DNA from: JACVRU01 sp040902725
Lineage (GTDB): Bacteria > Actinomycetota > Thermoleophilia > Gaiellales > Gaiellaceae
Reading direction: 5' to 3'
DNA: 64,000 bases
Assembly (NCBI GenBank): GCA_040902725.1
Contig: JBBDWU010000019.1
Span: 1-64,000 of the forward strand
Each line of letters opens with the position of its first letter. Position 1 is the stretch's first letter. Positions 42,622-51,325 of this stretch are shown here, piece after piece. The notes under the pieces were generated by a model, which saw nothing but the letters and a program-made list of their open reading frames with translations, was not told the DNA's origin and ran no database searches. Position numbers and translations under genes: made by a program.

Positions 42622-43506
42622 ATGGCACGGAAGGTGGCCGTGATCGGCGCCGCGCTCGACCTCGGCCAGCGGCGCCGAGGCGTCGACATGGGCCCGTCCG
42701 CGATCCGCTACGCGGGCCTCGCGGCGCGCCTGCGCGGCCTCGGCTTCGAGTACGCCGACTTCGGCAACGTCGCCTCCGCGGTCGTCGAGTCGGTGGCCGA
42801 GCACGACGACCGGACCCGGTACCTGCCCCAGGTGCTGGAGACCTGCGCCCGCGTCGCGGAGCTCGTCGAGCAGGCGGTGAAGGACGGCGCCACGCCGCTC
42901 GTGCTCGGCGGCGACCACTCGATCGCCCTGGGCACGCTCGGCGGCCTCGCCGCCGCGCGCGGGCCGGGCGGCGTGCTCTGGATCGACGCGCACGCCGACC
43001 TGAATACGCCCGACACCTCCCCGAGCGGGAACATCCACGGGATGGTGCTGGCGGCCGCGCTCGGCCTCTGCGGCGACCCTTTCGGCAGCGAGCCGCTCGT
43101 CGACCCGGCCCGGGTGGCGCTGGTCGGCCTCCGCGAGGTCGATCCCGGCGAGCGGGAGCGCCTGCTCGGGGGGCAGATCTCCGTCGCGACCATGAGCGAC
43201 GTCGACCGGCGGGGGATCGACACGGCGATCCACGAGGCGCTCGCGCGCGTGGACGGGCCTGGTTTCGTGCACGTCTCGCTGGACGTCGACGCCGTCGACC
43301 CGGACGTCGCTCCCGGCGTCGGCACCCCGGTCCGCGGCGGCCTCTCCTACCGCGAGGCGCACCTGGCGATGGAGCTGATCGCCGAGGCGGGCATCGCCAC
43401 GTCGCTGGAGGTCGTCGAGGTGAACCCGATCCTCGACCGGCGCAACGCGACCGCGCGCCTGGTCGTCGAGCTGCTCGCGAGCGCGCTCGGCGAGCGGATC
43501 CTCTAG
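42622..43506 (+). CDS. rocF: Arginase (ureohydrolase family)
   Basis: Binuclear manganese hydrolase, 294 residues. Metal-binding motifs LGGDHSIALG, WIDAHADLNTP and SLDVDAVDPDVAPGVGTPVRGG are intact. EVNPILDRRNATARLVVELLAS is characteristic of arginase rather than agmatinase. It converts arginine to ornithine and urea. ATG at 42622 gives MARKVAVIGA. The gene stands between divergent tRNA-Phe and a convergent nucleotidyltransferase-like gene. Other arginine-catabolism genes are absent. Confidence 0.88.
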   Translation: MARKVAVIGAALDLGQRRRGVDMGPSAIRYAGLAARLRGLGFEYADFGNVASAVVESVAEHDDRTRYLPQVLETCARVAELVEQAVKDGATPLVLGGDHSIALGTLGGLAAARGPGGVLWIDAHADLNTPDTSPSGNIHGMVLAAALGLCGDPFGSEPLVDPARVALVGLREVDPGERERLLGGQISVATMSDVDRRGIDTAIHEALARVDGPGFVHVSLDVDAVDPDVAPGVGTPVRGGLSYREAHLAMELIAEAGIATSLEVVEVNPILDRRNATARLVVELLASALGERIL

Positions 43507-44181
43507 CTACGCGCCGAGTACCGCCTGGATTCCTTCGGCGCGGTCGGTGCGCCCGCGCCCCTGCTCGATCTTCAGATAAAGCTCGAGCGGCGGGACGAGC
43601 AGCGTCCGGCCGTCCCACTCGTACTCCTCCCACGAGTAGTCGAAGCGCCACGCATTCGCGTGCTGGTCGTTGCCGAGCCACTCGACCCTCGCACCGATGA
43701 AGGCGCGTCCGAACCAGCCGAACATCGGCAGGTCCACTGTCGGACTCGTGAGCCGATCGGAGAGCAGGTCGTCCAGCCGCCGAGCGTCGGCAGGGGTCGT
43801 GATGATGTCGACGTCCGGAGTCGCTGCCGCAGCAGTCACGCCGCGGATCGCAAGCGCCACGCCCCCGATCAACGCCCAATCGATGCCTGCACCGTCTACG
43901 ACGGACAGGAAGTGGCGGAAGGCGCCCTCCCAGTCGGCGCGCTCCACCCCTGTGTGCTGGCGCCACATCGCTGCTGCGGAGCGGGAGAGGTTCTCGAAAC
44001 CGGCATCGACGTACGGAGTGCCGGCGGTGTATGTGAACGCGTACTCGTCGCCGCGGGGCTCCACGCCCGGAATCAGCCAGTCGAGCCCGTCGAGCTCCTC
44101 CCGAGCGTCCGGCCGAATGTCGCCCACGACGAAGTCCGTGCCCTGAGCGTGGACGTCCTTGCGCAGCGAGAAGGGCGTCAA
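43507..44181 (-). CDS. Nucleotidyltransferase-like protein coupled to rarA
   Basis: A 224-residue protein. The C-terminal 140 residues resemble a small nucleotidyltransferase fold: ALIGGVALAIRG followed by PDVDIITTPADARRLDDLL, that is the GG...DxD pattern of AbiEii/MNT-type proteins. The first 70 residues match nothing I know. TTG at 44181 has GGAGG seven bases upstream and overlaps the rarA stop as TTGA, so expression is coupled to rarA. Sampled stretches look about 63-67% G+C against roughly 75% in rarA, hinting at later acquisition. Substrate and role are unknown; no toxin-antitoxin partner is adjacent. Confidence 0.7.
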   Translation of the reverse strand: MTPFSLRKDVHAQGTDFVVGDIRPDAREELDGLDWLIPGVEPRGDEYAFTYTAGTPYVDAGFENLSRSAAAMWRQHTGVERADWEGAFRHFLSVVDGAGIDWALIGGVALAIRGVTAAAATPDVDIITTPADARRLDDLLSDRLTSPTVDLPMFGWFGRAFIGARVEWLGNDQHANAWRFDYSWEEYEWDGRTLLVPPLELYLKIEQGRGRTDRAEGIQAVLGA

Positions 44182-45428
44182 GAGGGGTCCTCCTCGCCGC
44201 TGTCCTTCGGCCGGTAGTACTTCCTCCCGCGCAGCTCCTCGGGGAGATAGTCGAGGTCGAAACCCGCCGCGTCGTCGTGCGGGTAGACGTAGCCCTCGCC
44301 GTGGCCGCGCGTGCGCTGCGCGCCGATGCTCGTGTCGCGGAGCATCTTCGGCGGCCGGATGTTCCCGAGCTCCTGTACGTCGCGCGTCGCCTCCTTGATC
44401 GCCGTGTAGGAAGCGTTGGACTTCGGCGCCCGGGCGAGGTAGATCGCCGCCTGGGCCAGGTTCAGGCGCGCCTCCGGCAAACCGACGTGCTCGAGCGCGT
44501 GCGCGGCCGCGACCGCGACGAGCAGCGCGCGCGGGTCGGCGTTCCCGATGTCCTCGGAGGCGAGCACGATCATCCGCCGCACGATGAAGCGCGGGTCCTC
44601 GCCCGACTCGATCATCGCGGCGAGGTAGTAGACGGCGGCGTCCGCGTCTCCGCCCCGCATCGACTTGATGAACGCGGAGATGAAGTCGTAGTGGCGGTCG
44701 GCGGCCCGGTCGTAGACGAGCGGCCGCTTGCGGGCGGCGTCCTCGACGTGGCTCTCCTCGATCGTGCTCCCCGCGGTCTCGTGGGCGAGCTCGAGGATGT
44801 TGAGGGCGGTGCGCGCGTCGCCGCCGGCCTTGCGCGCGATCAGCGCGACGATCTCGTCGGGGAGCTCGGTCTCGAGCGCCGCCTCGCCCCGGCGGACGAC
44901 GACGCCGACCTCCTCGTCCGTCAGCGGCTCGAGCTCGTAGACCTGGCAGCGCGAGAGCAGCGCCGAGTTGACCTCGAAGTACGGGTTCTCGGTGGTCGCG
45001 CCGATCAGCGTGACGAGTCCCTCCTCCACCGCCGGCAGCAGCGCGTCCTGCTGCGACTTGTTGAAGCGGTGGATCTCGTCGAGGAAGAGGATCGTGCGCG
45101 TCCCGTGGGCTCCCAGCCGCTCGCGTGCCTCGGCGATCACGCCGCGGACGTCGGCGACGGTGGCCGAGACCGCCGAGCGCTCCTCGAAGGCGGAGCCCGT
45201 CGCGCCCGCCACGATGCGCGCCAGCGTCGTCTTGCCGCTCCCGGGCGGGCCGTAGAGGATCGACGAGCGGACGCGGTCCTCCTCGATCGCGCGTCGCAGC
45301 GCGCTGCCCTCCCCAAGCACGTGGAGCTGGCCGACGACCTCCTCGAGCGTCCGCGGGCGCACGCGGGCGGCGAGCGGAGCAGCGGCCTCCGCCCGTCCCG
45401 CGGCGGCGTCGCTGAAGAGGTCGGACAT
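44178..45428 (-). CDS. rarA: Replication-associated recombination protein A (RarA/MgsA)
   Basis: AAA+ ATPase acting at stalled replication forks, relative of clamp loaders. The 416 residues begin MSDLFSDAAAGRAEAAAPLAARVRP, with Walker A YGPPGSGKTTLA, Walker B LFLDEIHRFNKSQQD, sensor GATTENP and a C-terminal tetramerisation region. ATG at 45428 is chosen; upstream codons lack family resemblance. It diverges from kynA across 25 bases. Confidence 0.93.
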   Translation of the reverse strand: MSDLFSDAAAGRAEAAAPLAARVRPRTLEEVVGQLHVLGEGSALRRAIEEDRVRSSILYGPPGSGKTTLARIVAGATGSAFEERSAVSATVADVRGVIAEARERLGAHGTRTILFLDEIHRFNKSQQDALLPAVEEGLVTLIGATTENPYFEVNSALLSRCQVYELEPLTDEEVGVVVRRGEAALETELPDEIVALIARKAGGDARTALNILELAHETAGSTIEESHVEDAARKRPLVYDRAADRHYDFISAFIKSMRGGDADAAVYYLAAMIESGEDPRFIVRRMIVLASEDIGNADPRALLVAVAAAHALEHVGLPEARLNLAQAAIYLARAPKSNASYTAIKEATRDVQELGNIRPPKMLRDTSIGAQRTRGHGEGYVYPHDDAAGFDLDYLPEELRGRKYYRPKDSGEEDPS

Positions 45429-45453
45429 GGCCCGAAGTATGCTCCCGTGACCC

Positions 45454-46167
45454 GTGGCGACCGAGGCCGAGGACTTCCAGCCGGTACTGCCGGGCAAGGG
45501 CGGCTCGGACTACGAGCGCTACCTGCGCACGGACGAGTTGCTCGAGCTCCAGAAGACTCCGGAGGAGCGCGCGCATCACGACGAGCTCCTCTTCCAGACC
45601 GTGCACCAGTCGTCCGAGCTCTGGCTGAAGCTCGCCTGGAGCGACGTCGAGCTCGCGACCAGCCGTCTGGACGAGGGCGAGATCGCGCCCGCGCTGCGGC
45701 TGCTCCGCCGCGCGAACCTCTGCCTCCACTTCATCCACGGGCAACTGGACATGCTCGAGCAGATGTCGCCGTGGGAGTACACGAAGCACATCCGGCCCCT
45801 GCTCGGCCACGGCAGCGGCTTCGACTCGCCCGGCTGGCGCGGGCTGCGCCGCGTGGCGCCGGCGCTCGGCCAGGCCTTCCACAAGCTGCGCCGCGACGCC
45901 GGGCTCTCGATCGTCGAGGTGTACACGCAGGCGCGCGAGCACGAGGAGCTCTACCAGCTGGCGGAGCAGGTGATCGACCTGGACGAGCGCATGGTCGTGT
46001 GGCGGATGCGCCACTACAAGGTCGTCGCGCGCGTGATCGGCGACGAGGTCGTGGGCACGCAGGGGACGCCGGTGGAGCTGCTCGGCGGCCTGATCAAGCA
46101 GAAGCTCTTCCCGGAGCTGTGGCAGGCCCGGAACGAGCTGACCGAGCTGGCGAAGCAGGAAGGATGA
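45454..46167 (+). CDS. kynA: Tryptophan 2,3-dioxygenase
   Basis: Heme dioxygenase that opens tryptophan to N-formylkynurenine. The 237 residues contain DYERYLRTDELLELQ, FQTVHQSSELWLKL, WEYTKHIRPLLGHGSGFDSPGWR and the heme-ligand region MRHYKVVARVIG. The length fits bacterial enzymes. GTG is the start. Later kynurenine genes (kynB, kynU) are not in the window. Coupled to an M20 peptidase as ATGA. Confidence 0.92.
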   Translation: MATEAEDFQPVLPGKGGSDYERYLRTDELLELQKTPEERAHHDELLFQTVHQSSELWLKLAWSDVELATSRLDEGEIAPALRLLRRANLCLHFIHGQLDMLEQMSPWEYTKHIRPLLGHGSGFDSPGWRGLRRVAPALGQAFHKLRRDAGLSIVEVYTQAREHEELYQLAEQVIDLDERMVVWRMRHYKVVARVIGDEVVGTQGTPVELLGGLIKQKLFPELWQARNELTELAKQEG

Positions 46168-47474
46168 CGACCGTCTCGCTGCGAGCTGAGACGATCGAGC
46201 TCCTCCAGGGGCTGATCCGGCTCGACACCGTCAACCCGCCCGGCAACGAGACCCAGGCGGCCGAGCTGCTGAAGGAGTACCTGGAGGAGAGCGGCCTCGA
46301 GTGCGAGCTGTACGCCAAGGTGCCCGAGCGGGCGAACCTCGTCGCGCGCATCCCCGGCGGCGACGGCGGGCCGCGCCTCGCGCTCCTCTCCCACACCGAC
46401 ACCGTGCTCGCCGACCCGGTGGAGTGGCAGGTCGACCCCTGGTCGGGCGAGCTGAAGGACGAGCACGTCTGGGGCCGCGGCGCGCTCGACATGAAGGGCC
46501 AGGTGGCGGCGAGCGCGGTCGCGATCGCCTCGCTCGCGCGCGAGGGCTTCAAGCCGGCGGGCGATCTGATCTTCGTGGCCGCGGCCGACGAGGAGGTGGG
46601 CGCCGGCTTCGGCCTCCAGTGGCTCGTCGAGGCGCATCCGGAGGCGGTGCGCGCCGAATACGCGCTCAACGAGGGCGCGGGCGACCGCCTCGTGCTCGGC
46701 GGAACGCCGCTCTACGCCTGCGCGTCCGCGGAGAAGATGAGCGCGCCGTTCGTCCTCCGCATCCTCGGCCGCTCGGGACACGCCTCGATGCCGGGGATCG
46801 CGGACAACGCGCTCGTCAAGGCGGCCGGCGTGATCGACCTGATCGCCGGCTACGAGCCCGAGCGCCGCTACGGGCCCGAGACCGAGGCGATCATGCGCGC
46901 GCTCACGGGCGGCGAGCTGCCGCCGGTGGAGGAGGCCGTCGAGCGCGCCGCCGCTGTCCATCCGCTCGCCGCCGCGGTGCTGGAGCCGCTGCTCTCGCTG
47001 ACGATGGCCCCGACGATGATCTCGGCCTCCCGCAAGCGCAACGTCATTCCCGCCGTCTGCGAGATCACCGTCGACCGGCGCCTCCAGCCGGGGCAGACGC
47101 TCGAGGAGGCGGAGGCCGTCGTGCGCGCGCTCCTGCCCGAGGAGCTCGACTACGAGTACGAGGTGACCGAGGCGCACGGCGGCACGCGCTCGCCGATGGA
47201 CACGCCGCTCTGGGACGCCGTGGACGCGTTCGTGCAGGAGCTCGAGCCGGGGGCGCGCACGCTGCCGCTCTGCGTGCCCGGGTTCACGGACAGCCACTGG
47301 ATGCGGGCGGCCTTCGACACCGTGGCCTACGGCTTCTTCCCGATCAAGACGATGGACGCCGAGCTGGCGACGATGCTGATCCACTCGGCCGACGAGCGCG
47401 CACACGTGGAGGATCTCGAGCTCGGCGTCGAGTTCCTGCGCCACGCGGCGCAGTACATCGGCCGCCTGGAGTAG
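46164..47474 (+). CDS. M20 family metallopeptidase (ArgE/DapE/ACY1-like)
   Basis: A 436-residue zinc hydrolase. LLSHTDTV, GRGALDMKGQVAAS, AAADEEVGAGFG and the C-terminal MLIHSADERAHVED carry the metal ligands and catalytic residues. The inserted dimerisation domain is of normal size. It may be an N-acyl-amino-acid amidohydrolase or dipeptidase; the substrate is not determined. Its stop lies five bases before pabB. Confidence 0.9.
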   Translation: MTTVSLRAETIELLQGLIRLDTVNPPGNETQAAELLKEYLEESGLECELYAKVPERANLVARIPGGDGGPRLALLSHTDTVLADPVEWQVDPWSGELKDEHVWGRGALDMKGQVAASAVAIASLAREGFKPAGDLIFVAAADEEVGAGFGLQWLVEAHPEAVRAEYALNEGAGDRLVLGGTPLYACASAEKMSAPFVLRILGRSGHASMPGIADNALVKAAGVIDLIAGYEPERRYGPETEAIMRALTGGELPPVEEAVERAAAVHPLAAAVLEPLLSLTMAPTMISASRKRNVIPAVCEITVDRRLQPGQTLEEAEAVVRALLPEELDYEYEVTEAHGGTRSPMDTPLWDAVDAFVQELEPGARTLPLCVPGFTDSHWMRAAFDTVAYGFFPIKTMDAELATMLIHSADERAHVEDLELGVEFLRHAAQYIGRLE

Positions 47475-47478
47475 CCCG

Positions 47479-48486
47479 GTGCTCGAGCTCTGGACGCCCG
47501 AGGGTCCCTTCGCGGCGCTCGAGGCGTACCTGGCCGACGAGCTGCGGCCGGGGCTGGTCGCGGACGTCTATCTCGGCTACGGCCTCTCGCAGGCGCTGCG
47601 CCGCGAGGCCTCGCCGCCGCCACCCGAGCCCTGCCGCTTGCCGCTGCTGGCGTGCAGCGTGCGGGAAGAGGACAGGTCCCACGGTCAGGCCCCGGGACCG
47701 GTCCGGATTGGGCAGTGGGAGCGCAGCTGGAGCGACGCCGAGTATGGGGCCGCGGTCGAGGAGGTGCGTGCAGCCATCGAGCGCGGCGACGTCTACCAGG
47801 TCAACCTCGTCCAGCACCTCTCGGCGCCCTTCGCGGGGAGTCCCACAGGGCTCGCGGAGCGCATGGCGCCGCTGGCGCCGCTCCACCCACGCCCGCTCGC
47901 CGGCGACGGGTGGGCGATCGTCTCGGCCTCGCCGGAGCTCTTCCTCGCCCGCCGCGGCCGGCGCGTCTGGACGAGCCCGATCAAGGGCACGCGGCCGCTC
48001 GGCGAGCACGTGGAAGGGGAGAAGGACGCGGCCGAGCACGTGATGATCGTCGACCTCGAGCGCAACGACCTCTCGCGCGTCTGCGAGCCCGGCAGCGTCC
48101 ACTGGCCGGAGCTGCTCGTGGAGCGCGAGCTCGCCGGCGTCGTCCACCTCGTCTCCACCGTGGAGGGGCGGCTGCGCGAGGACGCGGGCCTCGCCGACGT
48201 CCTCGCCGCCGTCTTCCCGGGCGGCTCGGTCACGGGGGCGCCGAAGATCTCCGCGATCGACCACATCGCGCGGCTCGAGCCCGTCGGCCGCGGCGCCTCG
48301 ATGGGCGCTCTGGGAACGATCCAGGCCAACGGCGACTTCGACCTCGCGCTGACGATCCGCACCTTCGCCGTCGCCGACGGCCGCATCCATCTCTGGGTGG
48401 GCGGCGGGATCGTCTGGGACTCGGATCCTGCTGCGGAGATCGAGGAGTCCTGGGTCAAGGCCCGCCCCCTGCTCGCCGCCGTATGA
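47479..48486 (+). CDS. pabB: Aminodeoxychorismate synthase component I (PabB)
   Basis: Chorismate-utilising enzyme for p-aminobenzoate and folate synthesis. The 335 residues contain SASPELFLARRG, the catalytic-lysine motif PIKGTRP typical of PabB, DLERNDLSRVCEPG, and FPGGSVTGAPKISAI. It lacks a long N-terminal extension. The glutaminase subunit PabA is not nearby. GTG start; coupled to pabC. Confidence 0.93.
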   Translation: MLELWTPEGPFAALEAYLADELRPGLVADVYLGYGLSQALRREASPPPPEPCRLPLLACSVREEDRSHGQAPGPVRIGQWERSWSDAEYGAAVEEVRAAIERGDVYQVNLVQHLSAPFAGSPTGLAERMAPLAPLHPRPLAGDGWAIVSASPELFLARRGRRVWTSPIKGTRPLGEHVEGEKDAAEHVMIVDLERNDLSRVCEPGSVHWPELLVERELAGVVHLVSTVEGRLREDAGLADVLAAVFPGGSVTGAPKISAIDHIARLEPVGRGASMGALGTIQANGDFDLALTIRTFAVADGRIHLWVGGGIVWDSDPAAEIEESWVKARPLLAAV

Positions 48487-49298
48487 CGCTCATCGCCCTG
48501 GCGGTCTCGGGACTGGGGCTCGTCGACCCTGACGAGCCGGTCATCCACGCGGACGACGAGGGCTTCCTGCGCGGCCGCGGCGCCTTCGAGACGACGCGCG
48601 TGTACCAGGGCCGCCCGTTCCGGCTCGATCGCCACCTGGAGCGGTTGGGCGAGTCGGCGGCCCGCCTCGGCCTGACCGTGCCGGGCGGAGTGGCGGAGCT
48701 GGCGGGCGAGGCGCTCGGGGCGGCGGGGCCCGTGGACGCATTCCTGCGCCTCTACGTCACGCCCGGCCGCGAGGAGCGCGGCGAGGCGCGCGCGTTGGCG
48801 CTCGTGGGCGAGCTGCCGCCCGAGCTGGAGACGCTGCGCGCGCGGGGAATCGCGCTGATCACCGTGCCGCTCGGGATCGAGCCGCCCTGGTTCCTCGGCG
48901 GCGTCAAGTCGACGAGCTACGCGGTCAACATGGTCGCGGTCGACGAGGCCAAGCGGCGCGGCGCCGACGACGCGCTCTTCCTCGCGCGCGGCGACGTCGT
49001 GCTCGAGGGGCCGACGACGAACATCTGGTGGCGGGGCGGGGACACGCTCTTCACGCCGGCGCTCGAGCTCGGCGTCCTGGCGGGGGTCATCCGCGCGGTC
49101 GTGCAGGAGGCGGCACCCGAGCTGGGCTACCGCGCCGAGGAGGGCGCGTACGCGCTGCCGGTGCTGCTCGAGGCCGACGAGGTCTTCACCTCCTCCTCGG
49201 TGCGCGAGCTCATGCCCGTTGCCTCGGTGGACGGCGTCACCTTCGCCCTCGGGCCCGCCGCTCGGGCGCTGCAAGCCGCATTGCGCGCGCTAACGTGA
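48483..49298 (+). CDS. pabC: Aminodeoxychorismate lyase (PabC), class IV PLP enzyme
   Basis: Releases p-aminobenzoate from aminodeoxychorismate. The 271-residue fold-type IV protein has ADDEGFLRGRGAFETTRVY, the PLP-lysine region GGVKSTSYAVNM, LFLARGDVVLEGPTTNIWW and EVFTSSSVRELMPV. Branched-chain or D-amino-acid aminotransferase activity is the alternative; position after pabB favours PabC. ATG at 48483 overlaps pabB. Confidence 0.9.
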   Translation: MTLIALAVSGLGLVDPDEPVIHADDEGFLRGRGAFETTRVYQGRPFRLDRHLERLGESAARLGLTVPGGVAELAGEALGAAGPVDAFLRLYVTPGREERGEARALALVGELPPELETLRARGIALITVPLGIEPPWFLGGVKSTSYAVNMVAVDEAKRRGADDALFLARGDVVLEGPTTNIWWRGGDTLFTPALELGVLAGVIRAVVQEAAPELGYRAEEGAYALPVLLEADEVFTSSSVRELMPVASVDGVTFALGPAARALQAALRALT

Positions 49299-50080
49299 CG
49301 TCGATGGCCGACGAGAAGATCCGTCTGGGCGGCATGGCGCTGGCGAACGGCGTCCTCGTCCACGGGCCGACCTCCTGGGGTTGCGCCGTCCGGCTGCCTT
49401 CGGGCGAGCTGAAGGTCGCCTCGGGACCGAAGCGGCTCCGCTCCGCCGGGATCGACAACCCGTTCCTGCGCGGCCCCGCGCGGCTGGCGGAGGTCTTCGC
49501 CCTGCTGCCGGAGCTGCGGCGGCGCCTGCCGGAGGCCAGGCTGCCTTTCGAGCGGCCGGGGATCATCGCCGCTCTCCTGGGCTCGGGGGTCGCCGTCCGC
49601 GTCGTCCGCTCGTCGCCGATCAGACCCGCCGCGCAGGAGCTCGCCAGCGGCCTGCTCGCTCTGGCCCCTGCTCTGCTCGCGCTGCGGGGCGGAGAGCTCG
49701 CCGCCTACCACGGCGCGGAGCACGTCTCCATCGGCAGCTACGAGCAGGGCGAGCGCGCCGCGCGCGAGCACGAGCGCTGCGGCGGCCACCTCGTCGGGCC
49801 GCTCGTCGCGACCACGGTGCTCGGCAACACGCTCGCGGGCAGGGCACCGATCCACCTGCGCGGGCCCGCGCGCCTCGCGGCCTCGCTCGGCGCGATCGCG
49901 GCCTCGATGGAGATCTTCGGCTGGATGGTCAAGCACCCGCGGAACCCGCTCGCCCGCGCCCTCTCCAGGCCGGGCCACGAGCTCCAGCACCGCTTCTCGA
50001 CCGCCGAGCCCTCGCCGGCGCAGCTCGAGGTCGCCGAGGCCGCGCTCGCCGCCTGCCTCGAGCTGGAGCAGGCCGCGTGA
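49295..50080 (+). CDS. DUF1385 family protein
   Basis: A 261-residue protein with the DUF1385 hallmark AYHGAEHVSIGSYEQGERAAREHERCGGHLVGP. Relatives often read YHGAEHKTI; the Lys-Thr is Val-Ser here. Two weakly hydrophobic segments may associate with the membrane. Function is unknown. GTG at 49295 overlaps pabC; ATG at 49304 is also possible. It is coupled to the nicotinate phosphoribosyltransferase gene. Confidence 0.8.
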   Translation: MTSMADEKIRLGGMALANGVLVHGPTSWGCAVRLPSGELKVASGPKRLRSAGIDNPFLRGPARLAEVFALLPELRRRLPEARLPFERPGIIAALLGSGVAVRVVRSSPIRPAAQELASGLLALAPALLALRGGELAAYHGAEHVSIGSYEQGERAAREHERCGGHLVGPLVATTVLGNTLAGRAPIHLRGPARLAASLGAIAASMEIFGWMVKHPRNPLARALSRPGHELQHRFSTAEPSPAQLEVAEAALAACLELEQAA

Positions 50081-51159
50081 AGGTCGAGACCCGCCGCCGC
50101 CGGCTGCCGCCGGAGATCTTCGACCTCCCGGTCGAGAAGATGCGCTCCGGCTACTACACCGACGCGTACTTCAACCACGCTCGCTCGACTCTCGTCGACG
50201 ACGGACGCCGGCCGCGCGTCGTGATGCAGGCCTTCCAAAAGAAGCACGCCTACCTGGGGGGCATGGACGAGGCGATCGCGATCCTGAAGCTCTGCTCGCA
50301 CGACTGGGAGGCGCTGACCGTCCACGCGCTGCACGACGGCGACCGGATCGAGCCGCACGAGACGGTACTGACGATCGAGGGCGACTACACCCTCTTCGCG
50401 CACCTGGAGACGCTCTACCTCGGCGTGCTCGCGCGGCGCACGCTGATCACCACGAACGTGGTCGAGATGCTCGAGGCGGCGACCGGGAAGCCGGTGATCT
50501 TCATGCCGGCGCGGCACGATCACTGGAAGGTGCAGACGGGCGACGGCTATGCGGCCTACGTCGCCGGCCAGGTCTGCGGCGCGCCCGTCGGCGTCACCAC
50601 CGACGACCAGGCGAGCTGGTGGGGCGGCCGGGGGATCGGGACGGTCCCGCACTCGCTGATCGCCTCCTACGGCGGCAATACCGTGCTCGCGGCGACGAAG
50701 TTCGCCGAGTGGGCGCCGCCGGACACGAACGTCACCGTCCTCGTCGACTTCGAGAACAACTCCGTCGAGACCGCGCTCGAAGTCGCCCGCGCGCTCGGCC
50801 CGAAGCTCTGGGGCGTGCGGCTCGACACCTCCGAGAGCCTCGTCGACCGCTCGCTCTGGGAGGAGCTCGGCGACTTCCGGCCGACCGGCGTGAACGAGCG
50901 GCTCGTGCGCAAGGTGCGCGACGCGCTCGACGCGGACGGCTTCGAGCGCGTGAAGATCGTCGTCTCGGGCGGCTTCAACGTGGAGAAGATCCGCGAGTTC
51001 GAGGGGAGGGGCGTGCCGGTGGACGCCTACGGCGTCGGCTCCACGCTGATCCGCGGCGCGAACGACTTCACGGCCGACGTCGTGCTCACGGACGGCCGTC
51101 CCTCCGGCAAGGTGGGCCGCCGCTTCCGGCCGAACGAGCGGCTCGAGCTCGTCGAGTGA
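50077..51159 (+). CDS. pncB: Nicotinate phosphoribosyltransferase (short form)
   Basis: Makes nicotinate mononucleotide from nicotinate and PRPP in NAD salvage. The 360 residues are the short type, with RSGYYTDAYFNHAR, GKPVIFMPARHDHWKVQTGD, GTVPHSLIASYGGNT and VKIVVSGGFNVEKIREFE. A nicotinamidase-like gene follows, which would supply nicotinate. GTG overlaps DUF1385 as GTGA. Confidence 0.9.
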   Translation: MKVETRRRRLPPEIFDLPVEKMRSGYYTDAYFNHARSTLVDDGRRPRVVMQAFQKKHAYLGGMDEAIAILKLCSHDWEALTVHALHDGDRIEPHETVLTIEGDYTLFAHLETLYLGVLARRTLITTNVVEMLEAATGKPVIFMPARHDHWKVQTGDGYAAYVAGQVCGAPVGVTTDDQASWWGGRGIGTVPHSLIASYGGNTVLAATKFAEWAPPDTNVTVLVDFENNSVETALEVARALGPKLWGVRLDTSESLVDRSLWEELGDFRPTGVNERLVRKVRDALDADGFERVKIVVSGGFNVEKIREFEGRGVPVDAYGVGSTLIRGANDFTADVVLTDGRPSGKVGRRFRPNERLELVE

Positions 51160-51325
51160 ATTCTCACGGCTCTGGGGCGTCGCTGGCAAAGGAGGCGAGC
51201 CTGCGGCGCGAGGACAGTACATCCCGGTACGGCCGAGCGCCGGAGGCGAAGCATCCTGCCGCCAGCGGCGTCAGCCGTTCGCGGAGGCCGGCTCCGCCGG
51301 CCGGGAGCGAAGGGCGGCCAGAGCC
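51160..51325. other. Hairpin-rich gap between pncB and the nicotinamidase-like gene
   Basis: A 166-base gap without a gene. It contains CGCTGGC (51180-51186) and its complement GCCAGCG about 85 bases later, two imperfect GGAGGCGA repeats, a GTAC/GTAC small palindrome, and a strong GC hairpin (GGCCGGCTCCGCCGGCC region). The style resembles the repeats at 10984 and 58924, but no long block matches them. Confidence 0.45.
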
